Shown: positions 18,007-26,926 of the stretch, one piece after another
Layout of the letters: each line of letters opens with the position of its first letter
How positions within the stretch are numbered: the stretch's first letter is position 1
From: SZUA-35 sp963781035
GTDB lineage: Bacteria; Actinomycetota; Acidimicrobiia; Acidimicrobiales; SZUA-35
Assembly: GCA_963781035.1 (NCBI GenBank)
Contig: CAWAEN010000009.1
Coordinates: 434,001-498,000, forward strand
DNA length: 64,000 nt
Direction of reading: 5' to 3'
Position numbers and translations under genes: made by a program
The notes under the pieces: model-generated
Told to the model about the DNA's origin: nothing
Database searches by the model: none
Seen by the model: the letters and a program-made list of their open reading frames with translations, nothing else

Positions 18007-18671
18007 GCCTGGGACCTCTCAGCCCGAGCGGTCGTTCGACGAGGCTGGAAAGCGAGCAGCGTTCCAGACCGAACCGAGACCACGGCAACCGGCGACACCA
18101 TCAGGTTGCTCACTCCCCTCCCGCTCGTGGCAAAGAGGGTTTCGTCCTCCAGCGGATAGCTGAGTCCGCTGGTGGTCACGCCGATGCAGTCGCCGCCTAT
18201 CGGGACGAGCGAAACGAGATCGTCGACGTTGCCGGTGAGCGTGCGTCGCTCCTGCACCACCGCAACCCGAGCGTCGGTCAGGAGCAGGTCGACATCGATC
18301 GTGCGGAAACGTGAGTCGCTGAGCAGCATCATGGCCGCGAGCTCGTGGTCGGATCGGCCGCCGGACATCGCGGCGAAGACGATGCGCTCGGGTCTGCGTT
18401 CGATCGCGACATCGATCCCCAGCTCGAGATCGGTCCGATCCTTGACCGTGGGGTGTCGGATCAGCGTTGCTCCGGCCCGTTCCGCGGCGACGAGACCGCT
18501 GGCCGTCACCGAGTCGAAGTCGCCGACGGCGATGTCGACCCTCACCCCGACCTCGTGGGCACGATCGATTCCGGAATCGACACCGATGATCGTGGCGTCT
18601 GCGGGCAGCAGCGTGCGATGCCAGGCGGCGATGGGGTCGCCTCCGCTGAACAACACGACAGTTTCCGGCAC
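18003..18671 (-). CDS. Thiamine pyrophosphokinase
   Basis: Transfers pyrophosphate from ATP to thiamine. The 222 residues carry IIGVDSGIDRAHE (substrate Asp), IAVGDFDSVT (catalytic GDFDS), HPTVKDRTDLELG, and the thiamine-binding C-terminal part SGLSYPLEDETLF followed by GRGVSNLM, in the expected order. Length is normal. It starts at GTG 18671, divergent from the SdpI-like gene 39 bases away, and is translationally coupled to the LCP gene, an arrangement that suggests shared transcription rather than shared function. Confidence 0.9.
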   Translation of the reverse strand: MPETVVLFSGGDPIAAWHRTLLPADATIIGVDSGIDRAHEVGVRVDIAVGDFDSVTASGLVAAERAGATLIRHPTVKDRTDLELGIDVAIERRPERIVFAAMSGGRSDHELAAMMLLSDSRFRTIDVDLLLTDARVAVVQERRTLTGNVDDLVSLVPIGGDCIGVTTSGLSYPLEDETLFATSGRGVSNLMVSPVAVVSVRSGTLLAFQPRRTTARAERSQA

Positions 18672-18710
18672 GGCTTCGGATCGTAGGGCGAGGAAAGTAG
18701 GTTCTCTCGA

Positions 18711-19148
18711 ATGATGGCCGAATCCCTGGGAACGACGGTTCTCCTCCTCACGAGACCGCCGTTCGGTCCGCCCCTCGGACTCCTCGCCGCCGAGCGAATG
18801 CCGATGGGATCTGCTGCGCTGCTCGGCGGACTCTTCATGGTGAGCGGCCTGCTCGTCGCCTGGCTGAGTCGGAAACTGGCATCCGGGTCGATCGGGCGGA
18901 ATCGAGTGATGGGACTCCGGCTCCGCTCCACGATGCGTTCCGATGCGGCCTGGGATGCCGGACAGCGGGCCTTCGCCCCGTACGGGGTGGCTGCGGGCGT
19001 TGGCTGTGCGCTCCTGGGCTCGACGCTGCTCCTGCGTCCGACCGAGGGGCTCGGCGTGGTCATCGCGAGTGCAGCCTCGATCTGGCTCGTCGTGTTTCCC
19101 GCTCTTGGTGCACTCATGGGCGACCTCGCGGCCAAGGACGCGTCGTAG
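18711..19148 (+). CDS. SdpI-like small membrane protein
   Basis: A 145-residue protein with three or four membrane helices (about residues 30-52, 85-107 and 113-137). Between them lies SIGRNRVMGLRLRSTMRSDAAWDAG, which in shorter form (GRNRVMGLRLRSTM, SDAAWDAG) is the signature of the SdpI/YhfL C-terminal domain: a cytoplasmic loop with Gly-Arg-Asn-x-x-x-Gly. SdpI in Bacillus is an immunity and signalling protein; the role here is unknown. ATG 18711 and ATG 18714 are both possible. Confidence 0.72.
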   Translation: MMAESLGTTVLLLTRPPFGPPLGLLAAERMPMGSAALLGGLFMVSGLLVAWLSRKLASGSIGRNRVMGLRLRSTMRSDAAWDAGQRAFAPYGVAAGVGCALLGSTLLLRPTEGLGVVIASAASIWLVVFPALGALMGDLAAKDAS

Positions 19149-19156
19149 ATCGACGG

Positions 19157-19828
19157 TCAGAGACCGAGCTCTGACTCGAGCGCAGCCATCCGCCGCTCGA
19201 GCTCGCCGACCCGCAGCTCGAGCGAGGAACTCCGGTCATCGACGGCGGGGGGCACATGGGTGCTGGACACATGCGCGGTGGACGTAGGGGCCTCGACCGA
19301 CGATGACCCGGGGCTCTGACCGACGGGGGCAGCGACCGAGGCCGTCTGGCCTTCGAGAAGATGGGTCCACCGATCCTGGCTCTGACCCGGGCCACGGCCC
19401 AGGTTCCGGGTCAGTGGTTCGGCCCTTGCCGCCAGCGCGGCGAGGGTCGCTTCGACCGCTTCGACAGAATCGAAGCCGTGGGCCCGCTCGGTCCTCGTTC
19501 GCAACTCGCCCGGCGTCTGCGGCCCCCGCAGCATCAGGACCGCCATCACCGCGAGCTCGCCGCGCTCGAGTCCGAGCGCTTCGTCGAGCACGTGCCGGTG
19601 TTTCTCGGTTCGGCCCGAAATGACGGTTCTGGCCAGACCGGCAGGCCGCAGCAACAGCATGGTCTCGGAGATCAGACGCTGGTCGTAGGAAACGACCGGG
19701 TCGCGACTGGTCTTCTGATTGCAGGCGTTGGTCAGGGCGTTGGTCGAAAGTGGGTACTGGTCAGGCGTGGTCGCTTCCTTCTCGACCAGCGCTCCCAGCA
19801 CACGAATCTCCTCGGCGGTGAGCTGCAT
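19157..19828 (-). CDS. YceH/DUF480 family protein
   Basis: A 223-residue winged-helix protein. QLTAEEIRVLGALVEKEATT, PDQYPLSTNALTNACNQKTS, RDPVVSYD and the second repeat RGPQTPGELRTRTERAHGF are diagnostic of DUF480 (two winged-helix units). A linker of about 40 residues rich in Ser, Pro and Thr leads to a C-terminal coiled coil (LELRVGELERRMAALESEL). Function is unknown. The ATG at 19828 was chosen because the family starts at MQLTxxE. Divergent from the hydrolase at 19886. Confidence 0.9.
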   Translation of the reverse strand: MQLTAEEIRVLGALVEKEATTPDQYPLSTNALTNACNQKTSRDPVVSYDQRLISETMLLLRPAGLARTVISGRTEKHRHVLDEALGLERGELAVMAVLMLRGPQTPGELRTRTERAHGFDSVEAVEATLAALAARAEPLTRNLGRGPGQSQDRWTHLLEGQTASVAAPVGQSPGSSSVEAPTSTAHVSSTHVPPAVDDRSSSLELRVGELERRMAALESELGL

Positions 19829-19885
19829 GACGCGACCGTAGGCCGCGGATTGGATTGCCGGACGCATGCCGAACATGCTCTTCCG

Positions 19886-20748
19886 ATGGCCACTGCCGAC
19901 CGCTCCACGGTGACGATCGCGACTCCAAGCGGTCTCACGCTCGTCGCCGATCACTGGACCGGTGAGCGGGAGCCGATCGTGCTGGCCCACGGCGGCGGCC
20001 AGACGCGCCACTCATGGGGAGCAACCGCGGCCGCTCTCGCCGATCGTGGTCATCGGGTGATGTCGATCGACCTGCGAGGACACGGCGATTCCCAGTGGGC
20101 AGCAAACGGCGAGTACGGGATGCACGACTTCGTCGAAGACCACCTCGCGGTGATCGATTGGATCGGCGAACCCGTGCACTGGGTCGGTGCTTCGCTCGGT
20201 GGCAGCTCAGGGCTCGAGACGGTCGGCGCCTCTGCCGAACAGTTCATCAGTCTCGTGCTGGTCGACATCACCCCGGCGCCGGCAGCGGCCGGGGTGGATC
20301 GGATCCTGACGTTCATGGCGGAGACGGCGGCATCGGGATTTGCCGATCTCGACGAAGCGGCAGACGCCATCGCTGTGTACCAACCTCACCGGCGGCGACC
20401 GGCCGACACGAGCGGGCTGGCGAAGAACCTCCGTCAGGGAGGGGACGGCCGTTGGCGGTGGCACTGGGACCCTGCGTTCGTCACCAGCCCGAACAGCATG
20501 ACGCAGCAGGCGGGACGCCACGCTCGGTCCGAGTCGATCGCCAGGGCACTCACCCTGCCGACGATGCTCGTCCGCGGTCGCCTGAGCGATCTCGTCACCG
20601 AGACCGAGGCGGCGGCGTTTCTCGAGATGGTCCCGCATGCCGAGTACGTGGACGTCGCCGATGCGGCCCACATGATCGCCGGCGACAAGAACGACGCGTT
20701 CATGGCCGCCGTCACCGACTTCATCGACCAGGTTCGACAACCGCCTGA
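19886..20748 (+). CDS. Alpha/beta hydrolase (frame shift at the C-terminus)
   Basis: A 287-codon alpha/beta hydrolase. PIVLAHGGGQTRHSWGATAA is the oxyanion loop, VMSIDLRGHGDS follows, VHWVGASLGGSSGLE is the nucleophile elbow (GASLGG), Asp is expected at RGRLSDLVTE, and His at VADAAHMIAGDK. As read, the frame runs on past 20748 into the opposite gene. One base lost near 20735 would place the stop TGA at 20746-20748, inside a palindrome gcctga-ag-tcaggc that also holds the stop of the convergent acetyltransferase. I take that as the true end. Confidence 0.82.
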
Positions 20749-20750
20749 AG

Positions 20751-21728
20751 TCAGGCGCCGGTGCCGGATCGTCAATTGCATCGTGACGACGGTGTGCAGC
20801 TTGCGCGAATCCGAGCGCCTCGTAGATGCCGTAGGCGCCGGTCGGGTTCTCGCTGTCGACACCCAGCATGGCGTGATCGAAGCCGACGTCGGCGAAGGCC
20901 TGCAACGAGTGGATGCACCAGGGCTGAGGCGATCCCACGTTTGCGGTGGCTGCGGAGCGTGCCGAGCAGTCTGGATCCAGCCGTCGACTCGACCCGTCAC
21001 GTCCGTGTCGTCCGGGTAGTGACCGTTCAGCGCGAACGCCACCACCTCGCCGCTGCGATCATCGACGGCCACGAAGCTGAGATCGAGCCGCTGTCCAGCG
21101 GCTTGCAGCGTGTGCCGCCACGACTCGACCGAACGTCGGCGTCGAGCCCCAGTGATCGGCGAACGACGCATTGAAGACGAGCCGGGTCGGCTCTTCGTCC
21201 TCCGGCAGCCAGGGCCGGATGGTGATGCCGTCGAGGACGGACGGATCGGGGAGATCGTCAGCGGTCGTCCGAGCTCGTGGTCGAAACGGGCCCGCTCGAA
21301 GCCGCTGCGTTCGAGCAGGTGGACGGTCGCCTCCTCGAGTTCGTAGGGATGGGTGTGCAGATGGGCGGCAAGCGACGTGGTCGGTGGCCGCCAGACGACC
21401 TCGGCCGCGCTCGACCTGCCACTCGAGGAGACGCCGGCCGAGGCCCCGTCCGCGCCAGTCCGGGTGGACCCCACCGAACACCGTCGCTCGCTCGTGCCGC
21501 TCACCGGATGGAGTGTGATCGACGATGCCGTAGGCAACCAGTGTCCCGTCGACTTCGAAGACACGCATGATCGTCGAGCGGATCGATGTCCGGCGAGTCG
21601 AAGAAGTCGTCGACCTCGTCGCGGTCGGTCACCATCGGGAGACCATCACGTCGCTGGATCGTGGTCATCAGCCGGTGCAGAGCGTCTGCTTCTGCTCGAT
21701 CCGGCGCTCGGACCACGACCTCGGTCAC
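20751..21728 (-). CDS. Two-domain GNAT acetyltransferase, mycothiol synthase-like (several frame shifts)
   Basis: About 325 codons with two GNAT folds. The first domain has FGGVHPDWRGRGLGRRLLEW, the acetyl-CoA loop Q/RxxGxG/A; the second has VVAFALNGHYPDD, then SLQAFADVGFDHAMLGVDSE, TGAYGIYEALGF. Two tandem GNAT domains in this length resemble MshD, which acetylates Cys-GlcN-Ins to mycothiol, but other two-domain GNATs exist. The GTG at 21728 overlaps the HIT stop by 4 bases. Frame breaks lie near 21580 (extra c in gatCatg), 21390, 21330, 21130 and 20950, plus one near the stop; the exact end at 20751 is inferred from the shared palindrome. Confidence 0.68.
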
Positions 21729-22133
21729 GATTTCGGCTTCGGTCAGTGTCGAGCGGAGCAGGTCGGCCATGGCGTCGAGCTCATCGGCCTTTGGCGAGAC
21801 ATCGGCATTGCGGAAATCGAGGTTGGCCATGGAGCGAAGCGGCACCACATGGACGTGGGTGTGGGGCACCTCGAAGCCGGCGATCATGAGACCGATGCGT
21901 TCACAATCAACCGCCTGCTTCTGCGCCTTCGCAATCCGGTGGGCGACCGACATCAGATGGGTGGCGAGATCGGCCGGGAGGTCCGTCCATTCGTCGATCT
22001 CGTCCTTGGGGATCACCAGCGTGTGACCCGGGTGCAGGGGGCGGATGTCGAGCATGGCGAAGCACTGGTCGTCCTCGTGGAGGATCCGACCGGGAATCTC
22101 GCCTTGGATGATTCGGGTGAAAATCGACGGCAT
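21725..22133 (-). CDS. HIT family hydrolase (frame shift near its end)
   Basis: A histidine-triad nucleotide hydrolase of about 135 residues. FTRIIQGEIPGRILHEDD and IRPLHPGHTLVIPKDEIDEW open the fold, and VPHTHVHVVPL is the catalytic triad motif. As read, the frame passes straight into the acetyltransferase; the remainder of 409 bases shows one extra base near the end, which would put the stop at 21725-21727 and give a GTGA overlap with the next gene. Starts at ATG 22133, 26 bases from the divergent enoyl-CoA hydratase. Confidence 0.85.
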
Positions 22134-22159
22134 GAGCAGTGATGGTAAAGGATGAGTCG

Positions 22160-22964
22160 ATGCAGAGCCCTTCGAATGAGCCGGTCATGGTCGAGATCGA
22201 CGACGGTGTTGCCACCCTCACGCTCAACGTGCCGGAGAAGAAGAACAGCTTGTCGCCCGTCCTGGTCAATGCGCTCGCCGACCACATCGACGCATGCAAC
22301 GCCGATTCGTCGGTGCGGGTGATCGTGCTGACCAACACCGGAAACACGTTCTGCGCCGGGGCCGACCTCTCGGCGCAGACTCCCGGAAGTCAGGAAGGCG
22401 GCCGTTCGTTCGTCGACCTGTTCCGCATCATCCAGGCGTCGCCGACACCCGTCATCGGCCGCATCGACGGTCACGCCACCGGCGGTGGCGTCGGTCTCGC
22501 TGCCGTGTGCGACATCTCGGTCATGCGCGACGACGCCAAGATCGGTTTCACCGAGGTGCGACTCGGTGTTGCCCCCGCCGTCATCTCGGTGGTGTGCCTC
22601 CCCAAGATGCGGCGAGCCGATGCCAGCGAGCTGTTCCTCAGCGGCGAACGATTCACCCCCGCCCGAGCGGTCGAGGTCGGCCTGATCAACCGAGCGGTCG
22701 CTCCCGATCAGATCGACTCGGTCATCGACGGATTCGTGGACAAGATCGTTCGAGGAGGTCCGCTGGGCGTTGACCGCCGCGAAGGAGCTGATCGCCAAGG
22801 TCCCCGACATGGACACCGATCTGGCGTTCGACTGGACGGCAGCGCGTTCGGCGGCCCTGTTCCGATCGGACGAGGCGGCGGCCGGTATCGCTGCGTTCCG
22901 TGAGCGGCGTGATGCGCCGTGGATACCCGAGGGCCGCACGACCGACACTCCCGGGCGGGCATGA
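22160..22964 (+). CDS. Enoyl-CoA hydratase/isomerase family protein (one frame shift)
   Basis: A crotonase-fold protein of 267 residues. VEIDDGVATLTLNVPEKKNS is the family start; NTFCAGADLSAQ forms the first oxyanion-hole loop, IDGHATGGGVGLAAVCDISV the second, and FTEVRLGVAPAVIS carries the usual Glu position. ERFTPARAVEVGLINRAV follows. One extra g near 22765 (ctggGcg) shifts the frame before AAKELIAKVPDMD, which ends the protein. ATG 22160 is preferred because AAAGGA sits 7 bases upstream. The stop overlaps the next gene start (ATGA). Confidence 0.87.
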
Positions 22965-24067
22965 GCAGCCGGACGGGCCATGGCGGCGTCCAGCCGAAAG
23001 GAGCCGCTCCGTTCCGCCTGAGCGTGCTCGATCAGTCTCCGATTCCTGCCGGCAGCGATGCCGGGACAGCGTTCGCCAACACCGTCGACCTCGCCCGCCA
23101 CACCGACCGCCTCGGGTATCACCGTTTCTGGGTCGCAGAGCACCACAACTCCGACGGGTTGGCCGGGTCGGCGCCCGAAGTGCTCATCGGCCAGATCGCG
23201 GCAGCGACAGAACGCATCCGGGTGGGTTCGGGAGGCGTGATGCTGAGCCACTACGCGCCGTACAAAGTGGCCGAGACGTTCCGCACGCTCGGCGCGTTGT
23301 TCGAGGGCAGGATCGATCTCGGCATCGGTCGGGCGCCGGGGTCCGATCAGGTCACGATGTATGCCCTGGCCACGAATCGACAGCCGGTTCCCGTCGACGC
23401 CTACCCGTCGATGGTCCAGGAACTCATCGGCTTCCTCGACGACGACCTCGACGCCGACAACCCGTTTCGGGGTCGCGTCCGAGCGCTGCCCGGTTCTGCA
23501 GCAGCGTCACCGCCGGTCTGGATGTTGGCGTCCTCACCGGGATCGGCCGGGTTCGCTGCTCACTTCGGCCGACCACTCGCCTACGCCCACTTCTTCGGCG
23601 CCGGTGACGGCGTCGCCATCGTCGACAGCTATCGCCGGGCCTACACGCCGTCGGTGCCGCACCCGTCGCCGGAGGTGAGCATTGCCGTCGGGGTGATCTG
23701 CGCCGAGACGGACGAGGAGGCCAGGCGGCTCGCACGCAGCGTCGAGGGCTGGCGAGCAGGAGGGTTGCGCGGTCCGATTCCACACCCCGACGATGTCGCC
23801 GGTCCGCCGTCGGTGAACCACCGAATCGAAGTGAACGGCGGCCGGCCGGCGATGGTGGTTGGCTCGCCGGCCACGGTGCGAGCGGGCATCGATGCGCTGG
23901 CCGCGGAGTACCAGGCAGACGAGGTGATGGTGGTGACCATCGTCTGGGACCACGTTGCCAGAATCCGTTCCTATGAGTTGATCGCGGACGAATACGGGCT
24001 CGCGGCGGTCGGGCCGGGACGAGACGACGCTTCAGTCGTCGCTGATCGTCAATCCATCGAGGGATAG
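22961..24067 (+). CDS. LLM class flavin-dependent oxidoreductase
   Basis: A luciferase-like monooxygenase of 368 residues. RLSVLDQSPIPAGSDAG, DRLGYHRFWVAEHHNSDGLA, IRVGSGGVMLSHYAPYKVAE and GRIDLGIGRAPGSD place it in the subgroup of MsnO8-type oxidoreductases that use FMN. Cofactor F420 cannot be ruled out since the genome makes it. It is translationally coupled to the enoyl-CoA hydratase. Its last 19 bases overlap a small zinc-ribbon gene on the other strand. Confidence 0.88.
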   Translation: MSSRTGHGGVQPKGAAPFRLSVLDQSPIPAGSDAGTAFANTVDLARHTDRLGYHRFWVAEHHNSDGLAGSAPEVLIGQIAAATERIRVGSGGVMLSHYAPYKVAETFRTLGALFEGRIDLGIGRAPGSDQVTMYALATNRQPVPVDAYPSMVQELIGFLDDDLDADNPFRGRVRALPGSAAASPPVWMLASSPGSAGFAAHFGRPLAYAHFFGAGDGVAIVDSYRRAYTPSVPHPSPEVSIAVGVICAETDEEARRLARSVEGWRAGGLRGPIPHPDDVAGPPSVNHRIEVNGGRPAMVVGSPATVRAGIDALAAEYQADEVMVVTIVWDHVARIRSYELIADEYGLAAVGPGRDDASVVADRQSIEG

Positions 24068-24222
24068 ACCGAAGGCGGAGGACCCATCAGGCCAGGGCCG
24101 TCGCACACCCAACACGTCGAAACTGCCGACCCGGTCCACGCCACCTCACAACGGAGGCAACTCATTCGAAGACCGGATCGGCGATACCGAGGTGGAGACG
24201 TCATTGTCGCCGTGGTACTCAT
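24049..24222 (-). CDS. Small zinc-ribbon protein (57 residues), unannotated-type microprotein
   Basis: An open frame of 174 bases from ATG 24222 to TGA 24049-24051. The protein has a basic N-terminus, then MSCLRCEVAW and STCWVCDGPG, two CxxC pairs about 15 residues apart, which is a minimal zinc-ribbon. The second half is Pro-rich and short. In-frame ATGs at codons 7 and 20 are alternative starts; the last would give a 38-residue protein that begins directly at the ribbon. The pattern of two well-spaced CxxC knuckles is unlikely by chance in this composition. The function is unknown. Its 3' end overlaps the convergent LLM gene by 19 bases. Confidence 0.6.
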   Translation of the reverse strand: MSTTATMTSPPRYRRSGLRMSCLRCEVAWTGSAVSTCWVCDGPGLMGPPPSVYPSMD

Positions 24223-24349
24223 GACCAACCTGTCGGCACGGGCGCGACCAAGTTGAGCTTCTGTTTCCTCGGCCCCTCAGAGCCCGTCGCCCTTGCTGCA
24301 ACTCGCCCTCGGGCGGTTGGTCAGTGCGTGATTGATCAGTCGTGACTGG

Positions 24350-24772
24350 TCAGTGCGTGATGACGGGTTCGAGCGTTTTTGCGTGCTCGATCCAGCGCGT
24401 GACTTCGCTCAGTGACGGCGTTCGACGCACGATGCTCTTCTTGGTCTTCTTCATGTGTGCGTCGTTGCTCTCGACCATCGCTGCGGTGAGATTTGCCGCG
24501 TTGCGGCGGCGGAGCTCCTTGACCGTGTCGACACCGGCGACTTCGAGAAGATCGCTGTATTCCGACCCGACGCCCCTGACTCGCATGAGGTCGGCCCGGT
24601 TGGCCCACTCGAGCAGGACGGCTTCGCCGATCCCGGTGCTCGTGGAAACGGTGGAGCGGCCCTTCTTGTCACAGCACATGGTCAGGAGACGCTCGCAGGA
24701 TCTGATGCCTGCCTCTCGCAACTTCTTCCCGTTCGCGGGGCCGATGCCTTCGATCGCTTCGATGCTTGCCAT
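24350..24772 (-). CDS. DUF4332 helix-hairpin-helix protein
   Basis: A 140-residue protein. IEAIEGIGPANGKKLREAGI and MRVRGVGSEYSDLLEVAGVD are two helix-hairpin-helix units (IxGIGxxxxxxL), and DTVKELRRRNAANLTAAM completes the DUF4332 pattern. The family is predicted to bind DNA or a large cofactor through its hairpins; no enzymatic motif is seen. Stands alone, with 128 bases to the small zinc-ribbon gene downstream. Confidence 0.85.
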   Translation of the reverse strand: MASIEAIEGIGPANGKKLREAGIRSCERLLTMCCDKKGRSTVSTSTGIGEAVLLEWANRADLMRVRGVGSEYSDLLEVAGVDTVKELRRRNAANLTAAMVESNDAHMKKTKKSIVRRTPSLSEVTRWIEHAKTLEPVITH

Positions 24773-24859
24773 GTGTGTTCCGTCTTTCCTGTCGCCATTG
24801 GAAGGTGACGAACTTAGCCGACGAAGGTCCGGTGCGCTCCAGGTGCGTTCCAGGTGGGG

Positions 24860-26038
24860 TCAGGATGTGCCGGTCTGCCTCTTGAACTCGGCGCTCTCGG
24901 TGAAGGCGAGCACCACACCGTCGATGGTTCGAGCGCCCGAATCGAGTTGGCCGACCCAGAAAACGAGCCCGGCTCGGTCGGGCTGTCGCTCGAGCACGTT
25001 GTGATAGAGGAGGGTCACGAACTCGGTGTTCGAGAGTTGCGCATTGGCATCCAAGAACTCGGAGGAGGACTGGAAGGATCGCGCAACCGATGCCAGCGAT
25101 CGGCCGGCCAGACGTTGATCGACCCAGAATCGGAAGCCCCCGCTGTCGGGAACCCGGCGGAGCAGGGCGACGTAGAGCCGAACGATTTCTCCCTCGACAC
25201 CGCTGGTACCGGCATAGGGGGCAAGGACATCGACGGTGGGCTTGACCTCCACGGTGACGGTGACGACTTGACTCGAGAACTCGCTGGTGGCGCCAGTCGG
25301 AAGATTGAGCCACTGGAGCCGGTCGACCGCGCGGTACGTGAACTCATCGGTCCCACTGAATCCGGGCTCGGGGACGTAGGTGAAGGTGCCGTCTCGCAGA
25401 CTGCCGTGGATCGGCTGATCGACGATCTGCACCCGCTGATCGGCGAATCGGTTGGTGTTGCCGGGGTCGTCGTTCGAGAGCAAGGAGGTGGCCACGGCCC
25501 GGTCTTCCCAAGTGACGACGGCGTCGGCGACAGCTCTCGGCGCCAGCCCGAAGACGGCGGTGCTCGCCCCTTGCACGTCGCTGAAATCGGCGAGGGCGAG
25601 ATCCGCGCCGACGAAGCTGGCTCCGGCCACGCTCGAGAAGTCGACGTCTGACCGGGACAGATCCGTACGCACCAGGATGGCGTTGTTCAGGTTCGCTCCG
25701 ACGAGGTCGGCATCGGAGAGATCGGCACCGGTGAGATTGGCCCCGCTGAGGTTGGTTCCGATGAGGTACGCATCTCGCATGTTGGCGTTGCGAAGATCGA
25801 CCCCGGCCATGTTGGCTCGGAAGAGAATGGCGTAGCTCAGGTCGGCACCGCTGAGGTCACCGGAAGCCACGTTGATGTCAGCCAGGTCGGCAAAGCTCAA
25901 TCCGCAGTTCGACCAGTCGACCCCAGGCGCCGGCGCGTCGCCGCACGAGGCGGCAGCCGGAGTCACGAACCCGAATGTGGAGACCACCAGGACACAGGCC
26001 ACGAGAGGCCCGCGAATGTTCGCTCGGATGTTCGTCAC
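24860..26038 (-). CDS. Secreted pentapeptide-repeat protein with cadherin-like and DUF4214 domains
   Basis: A 392-residue exported protein. A signal peptide (VACVLVVSTFGFVTPAAA) is cleaved before SCGDAPA. Residues about 40-140 form a right-handed pentapeptide helix of A(D/N)Lxx units (ANMRDAYLIGTNLSGANLTG, and so on, about 17 repeats). Next comes an Ig/cadherin-like domain (SLLSNDDPGNTNRF, GSLRDGTFTYVPEPGFSGTD). The C-terminus is a DUF4214 domain (YVALLRRVPDSGGFRFWVDQ, YHNVLERQPDRAGLVFWVGQ), common in surface proteins. The GTG at 26038 puts the basic residues right before the signal helix. A role in surface attachment is inference. Confidence 0.82.
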   Translation of the reverse strand: MTNIRANIRGPLVACVLVVSTFGFVTPAAASCGDAPAPGVDWSNCGLSFADLADINVASGDLSGADLSYAILFRANMAGVDLRNANMRDAYLIGTNLSGANLTGADLSDADLVGANLNNAILVRTDLSRSDVDFSSVAGASFVGADLALADFSDVQGASTAVFGLAPRAVADAVVTWEDRAVATSLLSNDDPGNTNRFADQRVQIVDQPIHGSLRDGTFTYVPEPGFSGTDEFTYRAVDRLQWLNLPTGATSEFSSQVVTVTVEVKPTVDVLAPYAGTSGVEGEIVRLYVALLRRVPDSGGFRFWVDQRLAGRSLASVARSFQSSSEFLDANAQLSNTEFVTLLYHNVLERQPDRAGLVFWVGQLDSGARTIDGVVLAFTESAEFKRQTGTS

Positions 26039-26103
26039 GTCGTCCTCCAACGCAGGCCTGAGCGAACGATGCTCGCAGATCGACCTTGCCGGTTGGCTGA
26101 TGC

Positions 26104-26832
26104 TCAGCCGATCAGACTGTCGCGACACACCTCGGACCGAAGGTCGATCGGTCGGGTGTCGACCTGGAGGCAGCGCAGCGTGACGGTGTCGCCGTCGATG
26201 GTCCAACTGGTGACCATCCCGCTGACAGAATCGATCGAGAAGTCGTCGAGCGTGCCCGCCGCATCAGCCACCGCGAGTTGTTCAGCGACGAGTCGAGGAT
26301 CACCATCGCGCAGGGTCGGGTCGACCGCACTGAGCTCCACGGCTGCGCCGTTGACGAATGCCGAGCTGAACACGAGGTCGCTGGCCTTTTCCGGGCCCGG
26401 CACGTAGTAGAGCGAGACGGTTGCCGCGCACCCCGGGCAGTTCTGGTCGGCCGTGATGTAGAGGAACGGCAGCTTGAGGTCTTCGGACTGGCCGGCGATC
26501 AGTGCTGCCTCGAGGTCAGCCGACCCGAGATCGGGACCGGCCGTCGTGTCGGTGCCGTTGTCGTCATCGGACGCAGTGGTGGCAGTCGTGTCGTCGTCGT
26601 CCTCACCCATCGCCGACTCCTCGCTCTCGACGAGAAGCTCCTCTGACCCATCGTCACCATTGGTGGTATCGGTCGATTCGACCACCGACGCGTCGGGATC
26701 GGTGGTGTCGGTCGCCTCGACGGTGGGATTTGAACTACACGCGGCGAGCGCGACCGCAGCTGCCATGAACATCACGGGAATGGCCGCGACCTTTCGATTC
26801 GGTGCGGTTCGTACACGTGGCGACAGAAACAT
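26104..26832 (-). CDS. Lipoprotein with acidic linker, unknown function
   Basis: A 242-residue lipoprotein. The signal peptide ends AAAVALAAC with lipobox LAAC. A linker of about 75 residues is dominated by Asp, Glu, Ser and Thr, as in surface-exposed spacers. The folded domain (from about residue 105) holds ITADQNCPGCAATVSLYYVP with a CxxC, and two more cysteines near the end (LRCLQVDTRP, EVCRDSL), which could form disulphides. I do not recognise the domain. Lies 94 bases from the divergent enoyl-CoA hydratase. Confidence 0.7.
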   Translation of the reverse strand: MFLSPRVRTAPNRKVAAIPVMFMAAAVALAACSSNPTVEATDTTDPDASVVESTDTTNGDDGSEELLVESEESAMGEDDDDTTATTASDDDNGTDTTAGPDLGSADLEAALIAGQSEDLKLPFLYITADQNCPGCAATVSLYYVPGPEKASDLVFSSAFVNGAAVELSAVDPTLRDGDPRLVAEQLAVADAAGTLDDFSIDSVSGMVTSWTIDGDTVTLRCLQVDTRPIDLRSEVCRDSLIG

Positions 26833-26926
26833 CTGGATCCTTCGAACAGCGGGCATGCAGGCCCTCGGACGACACATCAGAGCACGGAGCGGACACCAAT
26901 GCGTCGCGGCGACTAGACAACACATC

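Noticed and set aside
19389..19885. Long N-terminal extension of the alpha/beta hydrolase (frame open from 19361)
   Set aside because: It lies opposite the DUF480 gene, and hydrolase-like sequence begins at ATG 19886.
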